64,000 nt of DNA from Varibaculum cambriense. Lineage in GTDB: Bacteria > Actinomycetota > Actinomycetes > Actinomycetales > Actinomycetaceae. Below the pieces are notes generated by a model. That model was not told where the DNA came from. It saw only the letters and a program-made list of their open reading frames with translations, and made no database searches. The stretch covers positions 11,294 to 75,293 of the forward strand of contig NZ_PKHX01000010.1 in the NCBI RefSeq assembly GCF_002848005.1, given 5' to 3'. Position 1 is the stretch's first letter. Every line of letters begins with the position of its first letter. The position numbers were made by a program, and so were the translations under genes. This document shows, in pieces, positions 1-8,610 of the stretch.

Positions 1-1565
1 ATCCGAGCAGACTGCTCTGCCCGTTCTTTACCGGCTTCGCCCACCTCTTCCAGGAACTTACCGTATTCATCGGCAAATAGTTCCGCAACTAGCTGTGGGG
101 TAACTTTACGTCCGTCATCTAGTTCGCATTGATAGCGCAGCCACTGCCAAATTTGGGAACGCGAGATTTCCGCAGTAGCAGCATCTTCCATCAACCCGTA
201 GATAGCAGCCGCCCCGTTTCCTCCCAGCCAAGAGTACAGGTAACGCAACCCCACAGCCACATTGGTGCGCACCCCGTCCTCGGTAATAGCACCCGGAGTA
301 GAAGCGAAGTCAAGTAGCTCTTTGGCAGTCACGTTTACGTCATCGCGCTGCCGATCTACCTGGTTGGGGCGATCTTTTAGATATCCATCGAAAACTTCAC
401 GAACATAGCCAACCATTCCCGGATGCGCCACCCAAGAACCGTCAAAGCCGGCCTCGACCTCGCGGGTCTTGTCCTCGCGCACCTTACGCTCAGATTCGGC
501 GTTTACCGCCGGATCCTTTGAGGGAATAAAGGCGCTCATGCCTCCGATAGCGTGGGCACCGCGCTGGTGACAGATCTTGACTAACAGCTCAGTGTAGGCA
601 TGCATAAACGGAACCTGCATAGTGATATCGGAACGATCCGGTAACACCCAACTAGGACCGGAATCGCGGAACTTCTTAATCGCCGAGAAAATGTAGTCCC
701 AGCGACCCGCGTTCAAACCGGAAGAATAATCCCGCAGTTCATAGAGGATTTCGTCCATCTCGAAGACTCCCATAATGGTTTCAATCAGGCAAGTAGCCCG
801 AATGGTGCCATGAGGAATCCCCAGGTATTCTTCCGAGAAACTGAACACCTCTGCCCACAGGCGAGCCTCCAGATGACTTTCCATCTTCGGTAGGTAGTAG
901 TAGGGACCGCTGCCCCGTTTAATCAGCTCTTTCGCATTATGGAAAAAATAGAGCCCAAAGTCAGTGAGCGAACCAGAAGAGGAATGCCCCCCAATCCGAA
1001 TATGCTTTTCCGTCAGGTGCCAGCCGCGCGGACGCACGATAATAGTGGGCAGCTCACCCTCATTTAGCTGATAATGCTTGCCATTGGTCGGATTGGTGTA
1101 CTCAATGGTGCGACGAATCGCATCATAAAGGTTTACCTGTCCGCCGATCACATTGGTGAAATGCGGAGTGTTCGCATCCTCCATATCAGCCAACCAGCAT
1201 TTCGCCCCACAGTTAAGAGCATTAATAGTCATCTTCCGCTCAGTGGGACCGGTGATTTCCACCCGGCGATCTTCCAAACCGGGAGCGATGGGAGCTACTT
1301 TCCAGGACTTGTCCTCGCGAATATTTTTAGTTTCCTTGAGGAAGTGTGGCAAGTAACCGTTGGTGAGACGCTGGCGCCGATCATGACGTGCCTTTAGCAG
1401 CTCGGCGCGGGTAGCTCCAAAGCGTAGCTGCAACTGACGCAAAAACTCTAAGGCCTCGTCAGTTAGAATCTCGTCGAAACGGTCGGTGAGGTTAGTCCCC
1501 GGATCTTCATGCTGGGGATAGCGCACCTCCACCTTTCCTTCGGTTAAATCAGTACGGTTATTCAT
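1..1565 (-). CDS. aceB: Malate synthase A (3' end beyond window)
   Basis: Condenses glyoxylate and acetyl-CoA to malate, the second step of the glyoxylate shunt, in the cytosol. The minus-strand frame is open from an ATG at 1565 to the window edge (about 521 codons), close to the usual ~530 residues of the A-type enzyme, so only a short C-terminus is missing. Recognisable stretches include IIVRPRGWH (about residue 170), CLIETIMGVFEMDEI (about 260) and SGLNAGRWDYIFS (about 285), all typical of the TIM barrel of this family. A GGGGT ribosome-binding site precedes the ATG. It starts 18 bp after aceA ends, so the two are probably co-transcribed as aceA-aceB from the promoter facing ramB. Confidence 0.96.
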   Translation of the reverse strand, partial: MNNRTDLTEGKVEVRYPQHEDPGTNLTDRFDEILTDEALEFLRQLQLRFGATRAELLKARHDRRQRLTNGYLPHFLKETKNIREDKSWKVAPIAPGLEDRRVEITGPTERKMTINALNCGAKCWLADMEDANTPHFTNVIGGQVNLYDAIRRTIEYTNPTNGKHYQLNEGELPTIIVRPRGWHLTEKHIRIGGHSSSGSLTDFGLYFFHNAKELIKRGSGPYYYLPKMESHLEARLWAEVFSFSEEYLGIPHGTIRATCLIETIMGVFEMDEILYELRDYSSGLNAGRWDYIFSAIKKFRDSGPSWVLPDRSDITMQVPFMHAYTELLVKICHQRGAHAIGGMSAFIPSKDPAVNAESERKVREDKTREVEAGFDGSWVAHPGMVGYVREVFDGYLKDRPNQVDRQRDDVNVTAKELLDFASTPGAITEDGVRTNVAVGLRYLYSWLGGNGAAAIYGLMEDAATAEISRSQIWQWLRYQCELDDGRKVTPQLVAELFADEYGKFLEEVGEAGKERAEQSAR

Positions 1566-1583
1566 GGTGTTACCCCTTTAGGT

Positions 1584-2870
1584 TTAGAACTGAGCTTCTT
1601 CAGTGGATCCTTTAATCGCCAATGTAGACGATTCGGGATTAATGGCGGTGGCTACCATGTCGAAGTAACCGGCGCCCACTTCGCGCTGGTGGCGGTGCGC
1701 GGTGTAACCATCTTTCTCGGCAGCGAACTCTTTTTCTTGCAGCTGCACGAAAGCGCTCATATCACGGCTAGCGTAGCCTTTAGCCAGTTCAAACATGCCG
1801 TAGTTGATCTGGTGGAAGCCAGCCAGGGTAATGAATTGGAAGCAGTAGCCCATAGCCGCCAGATCCTTCTGGAAGGAGGCAATCTGGGCATCATCCAGGT
1901 TGGCTTTCCAGTTGAAGGAGGGCGAGCAATTGTAGGCCAGCATCTTGTCGGGGTATTCCGCTTTGACTGCTTCGGCCACGTCCCGCGCCAGCTCGGGATC
2001 CGGGGTAGCGGTTTCCACCCACACCAGATCGGCGTGGGGAGCAAAGGCGAGCAGACGGGCGATAACTACCTCTTTACCGGCCTTGGTGTAGTAGTGACCT
2101 TCAGCAGAACGCTCACCGGTGAGGAACTGGCGATCCAGTTCATCTACATCGGAGGTAATCAGGTTGGCACCCAGCGAATCGGTGCGCGCCACGATCAAAG
2201 TAGAAGTGTTCTGCACATCCGCCGCTAGACGGGCAGCATCCAGATTGCGAATCGCCTGCGAGGTCGGGATCAAAACTTTCCCGCCCAGGTGGCCACATTT
2301 CTTTTCTGCCGCCAACTGATCTTCATAGTGAACCCCAGCAGCACCGGACTTAATCATGTTCTTCATTAGTTCGTAGGCGTTGAGGGCACCGCCGAATCCG
2401 GCCTCGGCGTCAGCTACGATCGGGGCGAACCAGTCAAAGTCCACATCCTGATGTTCCGACCAAGTGATTTCATCGGCACGCTTGAAGGCATTGTTAATCC
2501 GGCGCACCATCTTGGGGGCGGAATCATAAGGATATAGGGACTGATCGGGGTAGGTGTTATCGGAGGTGTTGCCATCGGCCGCGACCTGCCAGCCGGATAG
2601 ATAAATAGCTTTTAGTCCGGCCCGCACCATTTGTACTGCCTGGTTTCCGGTGATAGCTCCCAGGGCGTTGATGTAATCTTCTTCGTGCAACATCTTCCAT
2701 AGCCGCTGCGCACCCCGCTCCGCCAGAGTGCGTTCTTCAATAACGGAGCCTTGCAGCTCAGCTACCCGCTGCGCGGAATAGGGACGAACCACACCCTTCC
2801 ACCGGGGATTGGTATCCCATTCCTTTTGAATAGTGACTGCTCGTTTTTGAATTTCGTCTGCAGTACTCAT
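1584..2870 (-). CDS. aceA: Isocitrate lyase
   Basis: Splits isocitrate into succinate and glyoxylate, letting the cell grow on acetate or fatty acids. The 428-residue product has the usual bacterial length and carries the catalytic signature KKCGHLGGK near residue 190, preceded by the metal-binding stretch DAEAGFGG. An AGGAG site lies 7 nt before the ATG. It is followed by aceB (18-bp gap) and is divergent from the RamB-like regulator, an arrangement that matches the family's known role in controlling this operon. Confidence 0.98.
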   Translation of the reverse strand: MSTADEIQKRAVTIQKEWDTNPRWKGVVRPYSAQRVAELQGSVIEERTLAERGAQRLWKMLHEEDYINALGAITGNQAVQMVRAGLKAIYLSGWQVAADGNTSDNTYPDQSLYPYDSAPKMVRRINNAFKRADEITWSEHQDVDFDWFAPIVADAEAGFGGALNAYELMKNMIKSGAAGVHYEDQLAAEKKCGHLGGKVLIPTSQAIRNLDAARLAADVQNTSTLIVARTDSLGANLITSDVDELDRQFLTGERSAEGHYYTKAGKEVVIARLLAFAPHADLVWVETATPDPELARDVAEAVKAEYPDKMLAYNCSPSFNWKANLDDAQIASFQKDLAAMGYCFQFITLAGFHQINYGMFELAKGYASRDMSAFVQLQEKEFAAEKDGYTAHRHQREVGAGYFDMVATAINPESSTLAIKGSTEEAQF

Positions 2871-2933
2871 GGTTTTCTCCTCTATTTATTGAGCTTTTCT
2901 GACCTATGCCTCAACCGAGAACATATTTCGAGT

Positions 2934-2948
2934 ATTGCGCGACACAAT
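2934..2948. promoter_or_regulatory. Imperfect palindrome in the aceA/ramB divergent promoter region
   Basis: ATTGCGCGACACAAT pairs at five of seven arm positions and lies midway in the 126-bp gap between the divergent aceA and ramB starts. Two TAAACT direct repeats follow at 2963 and 2973. These are reasonable operator or -10 candidates for a regulator in this position, but the match to the known RamB site is not exact and the assignment is inference. Confidence 0.3.
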
Positions 2949-2996
2949 CTCTCGATCTCTACTAAACTTGGGTAAACTATTGAAGAAATTCACACC

Positions 2997-4475
2997 ATGA
3001 GAAATTTTGGGGAATCTATGGACAGTGAAGAAGAACAGCTCACCTTCCCGGCGACAGCTCTTCTGGGAGCGCGGGTGCGTTACGCCCGCAAGGAAAAGCA
3101 CATTACCTTAAAGGAACTAGCCCACGCGGTAGATCGTGCCCCCTCCCTGATATCACAAATCGAAAATGGCAAACGCGAACCCCGGCTGTCCCTCCTGAAA
3201 GCAATTGCCCAAGCATTGGGGGTATCGCTGGCTTATCTGCTAGTAGATGAACCTCCCGATGAACGTTCTCTTTTGGAACTGGAATTAGCCAGCTACCAGC
3301 AGCAAACCTCCTATCAGACGCTGAGACTACCTCGGTTATCTCCTTCTTCCCGGCTATCGACCGATGCCCTGCGAGTAATTGTGGGTTTACACCGTCAGCT
3401 GGCTGCTTCCCGGAAGGTTCATGCCGGAACCCCCGAAAAAGCGCGTGCCGAAAACCGGAAGTTACGCGCAGAGATGCGATCCCGTGACAACTATCTTCCC
3501 GAGATCGAAGCTGTGGCCTCCGATATTCTCGGGGCACTCGATATGGAAAATGGCCCGCGTGCAGAGGGCGACCTGGAACGGATAGTGCAGTATCTGGGTT
3601 ACACCCTGATCCGCACCGATGACCTGCCGGCGGCGACTCGCGCCATCCGTGACCTGAAGAATCGGCGAATCTATCTGCGCCCCAACCAGCCGGGGGAGAA
3701 ATATGTGCGCTCCCTGGGGCTGCGCTCGATTGCGGGAGTGGCCCTCGGGCATGACACCCCCCGTAGCTTTGGGGAGTTCTTGCGCCAACGCATCGCTGCT
3801 AACTATTTCGCGGCCGCAATTTTATTGCCCGAAAAGCCGGTTGTAGCCATGTTGCAGGAAGCCAAGAAAGCACGGGAACTGGATGTGGGGAAGCTGGTAG
3901 ATCGCTACGGAGTGCGCTATGAAACCGCAGCTCACCGCTTCACTAACTTGGCGACCCGGCATTTAGAAATCTGCTTGCATTTCGATCGGATATCCCCTGC
4001 CGGAGTACTCACCAAAATCTATGCCAATGATGGGATTAAGTTTCCCGAGGACGTATCCGGGGCGGTTGAAGGGCAGCTAATTTGTAGAAAATACGCTTCT
4101 ATGCAGGCCTTTAAACAAGAAAATCCGGCGATCGTCTACCGGCAATACACCGACACCCCGATGGGAACTTTCTTTTGTACTGCCCAAATTGTAACTACCT
4201 CAACCGGGCATTATTCGATAGGAATCGGCGTTCCTTTTGCAGAGTCCAAATGGTTTGCCGGGCGCGATACCAAGAACCGGATGGCCTCTACCTGCCCAGA
4301 TCCGAGGTGTTGCCGCTTGCCTAATCCGTTACTTGCCAACGAATGGGATGGGAAGGCCTTCCCAGAAGTTAAAACTCATTCCCACCTGTTAGCAGCCTTG
4401 CCTCCCGGCGCGTTCCCGGGAGTTGACGACGCGATTGTCTACGAGTTTTTAGCCAGACACGAGAACGGCGACTAA
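2997..4475 (+). CDS. ramB: RamB-type regulator of acetate metabolism (XRE/ImmA-IrrE)
   Basis: Transcription factor of the RamB family, known in Corynebacterium to control aceA, aceB and acetate activation genes. An XRE helix-turn-helix spans about residues 25-80 (KELAHAVDRAPSLISQIENG), followed by a central IrrE/ImmA-like region and a C-terminal short-chain-fatty-acid-regulator type domain with Cys motifs (CPDPRCC). The length of 492 (or 485 if translation starts at the ATG at 3018) fits the family. The start is uncertain: neither ATG has a strong Shine-Dalgarno sequence. Divergent placement next to aceA-aceB strongly supports the function. Confidence 0.88.
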   Translation: MRNFGESMDSEEEQLTFPATALLGARVRYARKEKHITLKELAHAVDRAPSLISQIENGKREPRLSLLKAIAQALGVSLAYLLVDEPPDERSLLELELASYQQQTSYQTLRLPRLSPSSRLSTDALRVIVGLHRQLAASRKVHAGTPEKARAENRKLRAEMRSRDNYLPEIEAVASDILGALDMENGPRAEGDLERIVQYLGYTLIRTDDLPAATRAIRDLKNRRIYLRPNQPGEKYVRSLGLRSIAGVALGHDTPRSFGEFLRQRIAANYFAAAILLPEKPVVAMLQEAKKARELDVGKLVDRYGVRYETAAHRFTNLATRHLEICLHFDRISPAGVLTKIYANDGIKFPEDVSGAVEGQLICRKYASMQAFKQENPAIVYRQYTDTPMGTFFCTAQIVTTSTGHYSIGIGVPFAESKWFAGRDTKNRMASTCPDPRCCRLPNPLLANEWDGKAFPEVKTHSHLLAALPPGAFPGVDDAIVYEFLARHENGD

Positions 4476-4491
4476 AACTCCCCTTAGGCAA

Positions 4492-4552
4492 TACTGTCCG
4501 CAGGTTGTCACCTAGCGAGGACTCCTCGCTAGGTACCAACCTGCGGACAGTA
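4492..4552. terminator. Very long hairpin between convergent ramB and flavodoxin genes
   Basis: A 16-bp perfect outer stem (TACTGTCCGCAGGTTG with its complement), a two-base mismatch and a 12-bp inner stem (ACCTAGCGAGGA) with almost no loop. It sits exactly between two convergent genes; on the minus-strand side a T/C-rich run follows. Probably a bidirectional terminator, though it is unusually long for one. Confidence 0.7.
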
Positions 4553-4573
4553 CCGAAGAGAAAAGAAAAAGGT

Positions 4574-5062
4574 CTAAGCCTTGATTTCTTTAATAATTTT
4601 CTTTGCCCAGTCGCGAACTAACTGGTCATCACGGAAGTCACCTTCGACTGCGCCTCCGAGGCGAGCCACAGTGCGCTCCCGCAAAGACAGCTCCGTGGGG
4701 TCAAGTCTGCCGGGGAAAGTGACGTACTCTTTGGGCTCAATATTCAAAAGCACCGGACCAACCCGGGAGGGGTCTTGGACTTTGTCTTGCGGTACTCCCG
4801 ACAGCCCTACCGAGAATGCCCACAGCGGAGTGCGGCGCAGTTCCGAAGCAAAGCGGCGACAAAAGTCATTGGCATTATCCATCCATTTGGTTAGATAAAC
4901 CGCTGAGCCAATAATGACCGCCCCGTATCCATCTAGACTGTAGACTTCTTCTGGTTTTTCCAGATCCACTTCCAGACCGGCGTTCTCCAGTTCCTCTACA
5001 ATAACTTTTCCAACTTCTTCCGTCGCTCCATGCTTGGACGCGATAGTTACTAAAACCTTCAT
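4574..5062 (-). CDS. Flavodoxin-domain protein (HemG-like)
   Basis: A 162-residue single-domain protein of the flavodoxin_5 type. The N-terminal FMN-phosphate loop reads TIASKHGATEEV (residues 7-18), followed by AVIIGSAVYLTKW (about 50-62), as in menaquinone-dependent protoporphyrinogen dehydrogenases and related actinobacterial flavodoxins. It lacks membrane segments, so it is probably a soluble electron-transfer protein. No haem biosynthesis genes lie nearby, so a HemG role cannot be claimed. It is divergent from the unknown membrane protein at 5139, with 76 bp between the starts. Confidence 0.8.
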   Translation of the reverse strand: MKVLVTIASKHGATEEVGKVIVEELENAGLEVDLEKPEEVYSLDGYGAVIIGSAVYLTKWMDNANDFCRRFASELRRTPLWAFSVGLSGVPQDKVQDPSRVGPVLLNIEPKEYVTFPGRLDPTELSLRERTVARLGGAVEGDFRDDQLVRDWAKKIIKEIKA

Positions 5063-5138
5063 ATCTCTAGTATGACCATTTTTTTCTTTCTTGTCGCGAA
5101 AAGACCGGAATTTCTAGATTTCTCATAGACTTGAAGCC

Positions 5139-6143
5139 ATGGCGATGGTCGATCCCTCCTTCAAAAATGGACAAAAGCTCACCGATCTCGCTGTGGTATC
5201 CAAATACGCCTTGGATCCGGTGGTTATTTGTCGCAGTGCCGGCCTGCACCGCGTCTCTGAACTGGGACGCGGCTGCACCCGGGATGTTTCTTGGCTATTT
5301 TCTCTTCCGGAACAGAGCCTTGACCAGTTCCTGGCAACTAAAGAGGGCGACCAATTCTTAGGGCAACTACGGGCAGATTTACAGAGGGCTTTCACGGTAT
5401 GGCTGGGAGCCGGCACCCGAGAAGAGGCCGAACGGTTTTCTCGGATGCTAGGTTCCGGAAGAATCCTTGATGTCGCGCAATACCCTGATGGCCGGGATTA
5501 TCCCCAGCGACTAGTGGGAGCGATTATTAGCTCTCCGCAGGAAGAAGCTACCAAAATCCCCTGGATGCTCGATCCTCAAGACCTGCTGAAAGCGATCATT
5601 GACCGTTGGGAAGATCTGAGTGTTCACGCCAGGCAACGCATCCGCCACGCATTTTTGGGGATTGATGCGACCCATCTTCCTCCCAAGATATCGGGTGTCC
5701 TGAAGGCCTGTGGGATTATCGAGACTCGGCGTTCACCGCTAGTAAAATGGCTAACTGACCCCAAGGTGCTGGCCTACCTGGTAGTAATTACCTATTCCAG
5801 CCTGCGGGTTTTACCGGTGAGCTTAGTAAAAGAGTTTCACGGATCGCTACTGGTGCTCTGGACCATGGATGTTGTTACCGCTATCCCCTACACCTGGGGG
5901 GTACTGGCCATGTTTACCGCCAAGCGCCAATTGGTTCGCATCGTAGGTACATTTACTACCGCGATTACTTTCGCGGCTCCCTATGTATATTTCGCTATGA
6001 CCGGTAAAGACTACCCTACATACGTGATAGTAATCGTCATTTTATTTATTATTTCTGGGTTCTTTGTAGAAGGTTCAAAATATCTACGCGAACGTTACCT
6101 GGTGAATTTTTTACTAAAACCACAAGAAACCGGCACTAACTGA
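5139..6143 (+). CDS. Uncharacterised protein with C-terminal membrane domain
   Basis: No family recognised. The first 205 residues look soluble and mixed alpha/beta. The last 130 hold about four hydrophobic helices (for example YLVVITYSSLRVLPVSL, WGVLAMF, IVGTFTTAITFAAPYVYFAM and YVIVIVILFIISGFFV). The ATG at 5139 gives 334 residues; an in-frame ATG two codons later is an alternative. The 3' end overlaps the convergent phosphatidylcholine synthase gene by 8 bp, so no terminator separates them. Confidence 0.75.
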   Translation: MAMVDPSFKNGQKLTDLAVVSKYALDPVVICRSAGLHRVSELGRGCTRDVSWLFSLPEQSLDQFLATKEGDQFLGQLRADLQRAFTVWLGAGTREEAERFSRMLGSGRILDVAQYPDGRDYPQRLVGAIISSPQEEATKIPWMLDPQDLLKAIIDRWEDLSVHARQRIRHAFLGIDATHLPPKISGVLKACGIIETRRSPLVKWLTDPKVLAYLVVITYSSLRVLPVSLVKEFHGSLLVLWTMDVVTAIPYTWGVLAMFTAKRQLVRIVGTFTTAITFAAPYVYFAMTGKDYPTYVIVIVILFIISGFFVEGSKYLRERYLVNFLLKPQETGTN

Positions 6144-6933
6144 CATACTTGGCATTTGGTTGCACCTGTTTGCGCGCCGCTTGCGGACCGACAAAAGTTC
6201 GGATTACGCCGTTCCCTATAAAGTAAATGCCGCTAATCCACCATGCCCACCATACGAAGGGGTTGCGTTCGGGGAAGTAAATAGTGAGCCAAATAATGCA
6301 GGCTAGCCAAATCACCACTGACAAAATATTGAGCCACCGCAGTTTTTCTACCCGGAAGGGGTGACAGAAAGTAAGCGGAGAAACCGTCAGCACGATAAAG
6401 AGCACTACGATTATCAGGTTGAACCACCAGGGCAGCGCCACCAGATATAGGTAGAGGATTACGATATTCCAGGCGGCCGGGAATCCCACGAAATAGTTAT
6501 CGGAGCTTTTGGCTTTCTTATTGCAGTAACAAAACATGGAGGAGGCACAAACCGCTACCATCAGTAATTCTGTCACTATCAAGTCAATTCCCTTGCCGGG
6601 AGTTCCCGGGGCGAATATTAAGGTTTGAGACATGAAAATCGCGGGAATAAATGTCCAGGTCAAATAGTCGACGATAAGGTCGAGAGCGGAGCCATCAAAC
6701 CAGGGAATAACCTCTTTAACCCGGTAACGCCGCGCCAGAGTGCCGTCCAAGCCATCAACAACCAAACTAATCGCCAACCACCCCCACATTTGCAGGTAGT
6801 CGTGGCGCATTAAGGCAAGTACCGCGCAGCCAGCCCAGACCACCCCGGAGGCGGTGAAGGCATGAACTGCCCAAGCTTTCAGATAGTCGCTACGAGTGAA
6901 GTGAGAATCAACTTTCATGGGGTTCTGTTCCAT
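6136..6933 (-). CDS. pcs: Phosphatidylcholine synthase (CDP-alcohol phosphatidyltransferase)
   Basis: Makes phosphatidylcholine directly from CDP-diacylglycerol and free choline in the membrane. The CDP-alcohol transferase signature is present as DGLDGTLAR followed after eight residues by DGSALDLIVD, the spacing characteristic of bacterial Pcs rather than PgsA or PssA. The 265 residues contain about eight hydrophobic helices, as expected. The start could be the ATG at 6933 or the one at 6918. It is uncommon in Gram-positive bacteria and implies use of host-derived choline. No choline transporter is visible in this window. Confidence 0.85.
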   Translation of the reverse strand: MEQNPMKVDSHFTRSDYLKAWAVHAFTASGVVWAGCAVLALMRHDYLQMWGWLAISLVVDGLDGTLARRYRVKEVIPWFDGSALDLIVDYLTWTFIPAIFMSQTLIFAPGTPGKGIDLIVTELLMVAVCASSMFCYCNKKAKSSDNYFVGFPAAWNIVILYLYLVALPWWFNLIIVVLFIVLTVSPLTFCHPFRVEKLRWLNILSVVIWLACIIWLTIYFPERNPFVWWAWWISGIYFIGNGVIRTFVGPQAARKQVQPNAKYVS

Positions 6934-7015
6934 AGCCCCTATTTTGCCCTAGGGTTTCCAATACGTGAAAACCTGAAACCTTAGCTCTTTGTTTCTTAAT
7001 AACTAACGAGGGCGT

Positions 7016-8494
7016 CTAGGCCTCAGTAGACAGGGCTTTGCCTGGCTCTTCACTCCATACCTCGGTAGGTAATTCTGCCGGCAGATAGGGATTGTTCTTA
7101 GCTACGAATACCGGCACCGCATCTTTATCGCGTCGACGCGATGCCGAGTAATCCTTAAGCGCACCTACCGCCCACTTCCACAGCAGGGTAATCGCTATCA
7201 GGTTGGTGATAGTCATAACCGCCATGGCAATATCGACCGCGTTCCACACTAGCGGCAGGGATACCACTGCCCCCAGCACCACTGAAGCCACGGAAACTAT
7301 CCGCACCAGCCAAGATGCCCAGGGTTTAGTGGTAACAAAAGACATATTCACATCGGAATAAACATAGGCGGCAATAATCGACGAGAAGGCCAGTACCGAG
7401 ATAATCAGCAACATTAAATAGGTTGACCAATCCCCTAACTGGGAGGCTACCGCCACCGTGGTCAACGAAGCCGCTTGCGAAGGATCAGTACCGGTCAGCA
7501 CCGCTTTGGGGGCACTCAAAATAATGATGGCAGTCGCGGAACAAACGATAATGGTGTCTACAAACACCCCTAATGACTGGATGAGCCCCTGGCGCACCGG
7601 GTGAGAAACCGTGGCGGTAGCCGCGGCGTTGGGGGCAGTTCCTTGCCCGGCCTCGTTAGAAAATAGGCCGCGCTGCACCCCGTTGATGAGGGCTGCGAAG
7701 ATTCCCCCGCCGATTCCGCCTCCAAGCGCCCCGCCGGTGAACGCGCTTTTCACGATTAAAGCTAGAGTCGCGGGAATCTGCCCAATATTCATGACCAGGA
7801 TAATCGCCGCGATAATCACGTAAACCACGGCCATAATGGGAGCCATCCATTCGGTTACCCGTGCCACCGAACGGATTCCTCCTAAAATAATCGGAGCCGC
7901 AAACACGAACAGAATCACCGCGATAATCGCCGAATGCGTGCCCTGCTGGGCTTCAGTAGTGCCGAGGGTGGCCATAATCGAGCCGGCAATCGCATTGGAC
8001 TGCACCGAAGTGATCACGAAACCGCAGGTAATGATAGCGATAACCGCAAAGATGGAACCAAACCAGCGTTTGTGCAGCCCCAGCCACATATAGTAGGCCG
8101 GACCTCCTCGGAAAGTGCCGTCCGCGTTTTTAACTTTAAAAATCTGTGCCAGGGTCGATTCCATAAAAGAGGTGGCCATCCCCACTAGCGCTACTATCCA
8201 CATCCAGAAAATCGCCCCCGGACCGCCGATGATGAGGGCCGCCGCCACTCCGAACACGTTGCCTACTCCCACGCGCGCCGCCAGGGAAATAGTAAAGGCT
8301 TGGAAGGAAGAAATTCCTCCGCGCGAGTCTTTGCGAGAGGACAACACTACGTGCCACATATGGCGGAAGAGGCGGAATTGCACTCCCCGGGTAATCACCG
8401 TGTAGAAAATCCCCAGGCCGATTAGGATCCAAATTTCGCCGTAGAGGGCGATGGCATCGGCTATCTGTTTAACGATTGCGGCGGCTTGATCCAC
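7016..8494 (-). CDS. Alanine/glycine:cation symporter (AGCS family)
   Basis: Sodium-coupled amino-acid importer. The 492 residues have about eleven hydrophobic helices and family landmarks: SSFQAFTISLAARVGVGNVFG (about 62-82), GGPGAIFWMW, FRGGPAYYM and the glycine-rich stretch SNEAGQGTAPNAAA. It begins at a GTG behind AAAGGAAAAG. The divergent helicase gene starts 116 bp away (8611), so the gap holds both promoters. Confidence 0.93.
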   Translation of the reverse strand: MDQAAAIVKQIADAIALYGEIWILIGLGIFYTVITRGVQFRLFRHMWHVVLSSRKDSRGGISSFQAFTISLAARVGVGNVFGVAAALIIGGPGAIFWMWIVALVGMATSFMESTLAQIFKVKNADGTFRGGPAYYMWLGLHKRWFGSIFAVIAIITCGFVITSVQSNAIAGSIMATLGTTEAQQGTHSAIIAVILFVFAAPIILGGIRSVARVTEWMAPIMAVVYVIIAAIILVMNIGQIPATLALIVKSAFTGGALGGGIGGGIFAALINGVQRGLFSNEAGQGTAPNAAATATVSHPVRQGLIQSLGVFVDTIIVCSATAIIILSAPKAVLTGTDPSQAASLTTVAVASQLGDWSTYLMLLIISVLAFSSIIAAYVYSDVNMSFVTTKPWASWLVRIVSVASVVLGAVVSLPLVWNAVDIAMAVMTITNLIAITLLWKWAVGALKDYSASRRRDKDAVPVFVAKNNPYLPAELPTEVWSEEPGKALSTEA

Positions 8495-8610
8495 GCTATT
8501 CTTTTCCTTTCATCCGCCCAAAAATCTTTTCGGCGTCCTTATTAGGACAATCCGGCAGGATGAGGTTACGCAAACGTGTCCACACTGCGGAAGCTGGTTA
8601 CAATAGCCGC

